Source: Candidatus Hungatella pullicola (GTDB taxonomy: Bacteria > Bacillota > Clostridia > Lachnospirales > Lachnospiraceae). From it: a DNA stretch of 42,765 bases. The position numbers were made by a program, and so were the translations under genes. The stretch is taken from contig DXFU01000029.1 of the NCBI GenBank assembly GCA_019114305.1, positions 1 through 42,765 of the forward strand, given 5' to 3'. Below, in pieces: positions 41,022-42,765 of this stretch (its first letter is position 1; each line of letters starts with the position of its first letter). Below the pieces are notes generated by a model, which made no database searches, was not told where the DNA came from, and worked only from the letters and a program-made list of their open reading frames with translations.

Positions 41022-41911
41022 TACTCTTCACCTCCGCAATGTCCGCAGCCGCCGTGATGGGTTGCCCCTTCCCGAAGCCTTAATAAAGCGCGGCCTTCCT
41101 CCGTCTTGTACATCTGCTGTCTCTTCATAGCTTCATCGAAATTAACCTTATGGCCGTCAAATTCAGGTCCATCTACACAGGCAAATTTCACTTCTCCGCC
41201 TACAGTGACACGGCAGGCGCCACACATACCAGTTCCGTCTACCATAATCGGATTCAGACTGACAATGGTTGGAATTCCCAGCTCCTTAGTAAGAAGACAG
41301 GTGAATTTCATCATAATCATTGGTCCGATGGCAACGCATACATCATATTTCTTGCCCTGATTTTCTACCAGATCCTTAATCACATCGGTAACCATGCCTT
41401 TTCTCTCATAGGAACCATCATCTGTGGTTACATAGAGATTACCGGCCTGCTCACGCATCTCATTCTCCAGAATCAAAAGATCCTTTGTTTTTGCTCCGAT
41501 AATTACATCCACGTCAATTCCATGCTCGCGCATCCATTTTACCTGAGGATAAACAGGCGCGGTACCCACACCGCCTGCCACAAACAGATATCTTCTCTTT
41601 TTTACTTCTTCCAGCTCTTCCTCTGTAAATTCAGAAGGTCTTCCCAAAGGCCCAACTACATCTTCAAAGGAATCCCCTGTCTGCAGGTAAGACATACGCT
41701 CTGTGCTTGCACCCACAATCTGGAACACAATGGTAATGGTTCCCTTCTCTCTATCAAAATCACAGATAGTAAGAGGAATTCTCTCCCCTCTGTCATCCAT
41801 TTTTACAATGACAAACTCTCCAGGCTGGCAGGCTTTTGCAACCCGAGGGGCTTCAACGTCCATCAGGTAGATCTTGTCAGCTAATTTCTCCGCTTTTAAA
41901 ATCTTATACAT
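41021..41911 (-). CDS. nfnA: NfnA: NAD-binding subunit of ferredoxin-NAD(P) transhydrogenase
   Basis: 296 residues of the sulfide dehydrogenase/ferredoxin-NADP reductase alpha family. An FAD-binding barrel (GERIPLTICDF) is followed by an NAD domain (FVAGGVGTAPVYPQVKWM) and [2Fe-2S] ligands in GTGMCGACRV (Cys230, Cys233) and FACVDG (Cys245). The C-terminus carries an additional CGHC within a Gly/His-rich tail, a possible extra metal site. ATG 41911 has AGGAGG at good spacing; the frame extends upstream only by chance. It is the first gene of the nfn unit. Confidence 0.92.
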   Translation of the reverse strand: MYKILKAEKLADKIYLMDVEAPRVAKACQPGEFVIVKMDDRGERIPLTICDFDREKGTITIVFQIVGASTERMSYLQTGDSFEDVVGPLGRPSEFTEEELEEVKKRRYLFVAGGVGTAPVYPQVKWMREHGIDVDVIIGAKTKDLLILENEMREQAGNLYVTTDDGSYERKGMVTDVIKDLVENQGKKYDVCVAIGPMIMMKFTCLLTKELGIPTIVSLNPIMVDGTGMCGACRVTVGGEVKFACVDGPEFDGHKVNFDEAMKRQQMYKTEEGRALLRLREGATHHGGCGHCGGEE

Positions 41912-42031
41912 CTTTTTCCTCCTAATTTTTCTGGTGAATGGATCTGTACGCCTTCCCTGAAAGCCTTCCCCAACAATCAGAAGAAACGGCACTTTTAACA
42001 TATTACCATTTTAAAGTCCACATGACAATAT

Positions 42032-42529
42032 TTATTCTGAAATTTTCCTCTGATACATGCGAAAAGAATAGCAGAGATTAAAATAGGTCTGCTCCTCACT
42101 TTCCAGAACCATCTGCCACTGCTCAGACTGGTCCAGATTCTCAAACACCGCATCTCCCTGATAAGCATAATCAATAAATGTCACATGGATGATATGGCAG
42201 AAAGGAAGGAACTGGCGAAACACGCTTTCTCCTCCCAGAATATAAATATCCTCTGTGGGATAGGATTTCAGCTTTTCCAAAGTTTCCTCTATACTGTTGC
42301 AGACTGTTACTCCTTTTGGCCTAAAGCCTGGGTCTCTGGTTAAGACAAACGTATCTCTTCCATATAATGGCTGTTTTCCGGGAAGCTGTTCAAAGGCCTT
42401 CCTTCCCATAACAACGGCTTTTCCCAGCGTTTCTTCCCTGAGCAGCTTCTGCTCTTCCGGAATGGATACCAGTCTCTGCCCTCCGTTTCCAATGGTCCAG
42501 TTTTTTCCCACAGTCACCAGCATATTCAT
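42032..42529 (-). CDS. folA: Dihydrofolate reductase, divergent active site
   Basis: 165 residues that reduce dihydrofolate with NADPH. Family landmarks are present: VVMGRKAFEQLPG, the Arg in LYGRDTFVL, ILGGESVFRQFLP and the Thr in HVTFID. Compared with E. coli, the catalytic acid Asp27 is Glu26 (IPEEQK), Trp22 is Val21 and Thr46 is Ala45, so both the substrate pocket and the trimethoprim contact surface differ. AGGAGG precedes ATG 42529, and a promoter (TTGAAT-16-TATAAT) lies just upstream. No thyA is next to it. The group II intron ends about 110 bp upstream and does not touch the gene. Confidence 0.92.
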   Translation of the reverse strand: MNMLVTVGKNWTIGNGGQRLVSIPEEQKLLREETLGKAVVMGRKAFEQLPGKQPLYGRDTFVLTRDPGFRPKGVTVCNSIEETLEKLKSYPTEDIYILGGESVFRQFLPFCHIIHVTFIDYAYQGDAVFENLDQSEQWQMVLESEEQTYFNLCYSFRMYQRKISE

Positions 42530-42560
42530 AATCTTTCCTCCTTTTTCCTGTCTGGTTCAT

Positions 42561-42588
42561 ATTATAAACAGATTGATTAAAAATTCAA
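42561..42588 (-). promoter_or_regulatory. folA promoter
   Basis: TTGAAT (42588-42583), 16 bp, TATAAT (42566-42561) on the minus strand, located between the intron and folA. Confidence 0.65.
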
Positions 42589-42636
42589 CCCTATGTCTAA
42601 ATTGTATGGTTGACCCTATTAGGCAGTGATCTTAAA

Positions 42637-42765
42637 ATCGAGTAGGGGAGATTTTCTCTCCCCTCTCACACCACCGTACATGCCGTCCGGCATACGGCGG
42701 TTCAACATAACTTCAAGGCATGACGCTTATTGTAATAGTCAAGACAGCTTATAAGCCCTGCTTTT
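42637..42765 (-). mobile_element. 3' end of a group II intron (domains V and VI)
   Basis: On the minus strand CCGCCGTATGCC pairs with GGCATGTACGGTGG around a GGAC loop, with a 2-nt TG bulge: a domain V hairpin. It is followed by GTGTGAG, then the domain VI hairpin GGGGAGA-GAAAA-TCTCCCC and the end CTACTCGAT, with a branch-type A seven bases from the last base. The predicted 3' splice site is at 42637. The rest of the intron lies beyond the window. Confidence 0.8.
42702..42764 (-). CDS. ltrA: Group II intron reverse transcriptase/maturase, C-terminal end only
   Basis: The last 20 residues, KAGLISCLDYYNKRHALKLC, enter from the right edge and end at TGA 42704-42702. The LxSLLDYY-like ending followed within a few bases by domain V is characteristic of intron-encoded LtrA-type proteins. 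The catalytic parts are outside the window, so activity cannot be judged. Confidence 0.72.
   Translation of the reverse strand, partial: KAGLISCLDYYNKRHALKLC

Overview
The window looks like a chromosomal segment of a spore-forming anaerobic Firmicute, most likely a Lachnospiraceae-type gut Clostridium. The evidence is a cotJABC spore-coat operon, spoIID and a spoIIQ-like gene, a stand-alone Spo0A DNA-binding-domain protein, a nine-gene V-type ATPase operon, an NfnAB transhydrogenase pair, a T-box-controlled ileS, and consistent AGGAGG ribosome binding sites. I cannot fix the genus. Most genes lie on the minus strand; the plus-strand genes are pncB with an EFR1 ferredoxin-like gene, one tRNA-Glu, and csoR with a metal P-type ATPase.

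Left end (1-4.1 kb): an AT-richer minus-strand module encodes a small HTH protein, an OmpR-type response regulator, a sensor kinase, a LanF/BcrA-like ABC ATPase carrying an E-loop, a six-helix permease and a lipoprotein. This is the layout of a peptide-antibiotic sensing and immunity system. The lipoprotein gene is cut by the end of an IS3-family element at the window edge. The module promoter lies inside the 3' end of cotJC, whose C-terminus is aberrant, so the module appears to be an insertion into the cotJ operon.

4.1-14.2 kb: cotJABC, a CBS-domain protein, spoIIQ-like and spoIID genes (both with altered catalytic positions), glgP and ileS. ileS has a consensus promoter and a T-box leader. 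glgP follows ileS by 14 bp with no visible terminator, so glycogen phosphorylase is probably under isoleucyl-tRNA control.

14.2-19.3 kb: a non-coding stretch with its own perfect-spacing promoter and a hairpin (possible small RNA), then pncB, the EFR1 protein, a DUF6472-type protein, an acyltransferase, tRNA-Glu(CTC) and the Spo0A-C-like protein.

19.3-28 kb: V-type ATPase operon in transcription order G/H-C-I-K-F-E-A-B-D. 28-30.4 kb: CsoR regulator and a heavy-metal P-type ATPase with a textbook operator over its promoter. 30.4-32.8 kb: a nitrilase-superfamily hydrolase and a FAD/Rieske oxidoreductase. 32.8-33.56 kb: gene debris (the C-terminal end of a GH1 glycosidase, the N-terminal end of a tyrosine recombinase), a perfect 14-bp inverted repeat, and about seven degenerate copies of a 15-bp motif.

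33.5-42.7 kb: the uncharacterised GGGtGRT-protein and NifU-like scaffold pair, a secreted coiled-coil NlpC/P60 peptidase, two adjacent MATE transporters, nfnB-nfnA, and a divergent folA. The right edge holds the 3' end of a group II intron (the last 20 residues of its reverse transcriptase, domains V and VI). Start codons were chosen from ribosome-binding-site spacing and family starts. All family assignments come from reading the sequence; no database search was run.
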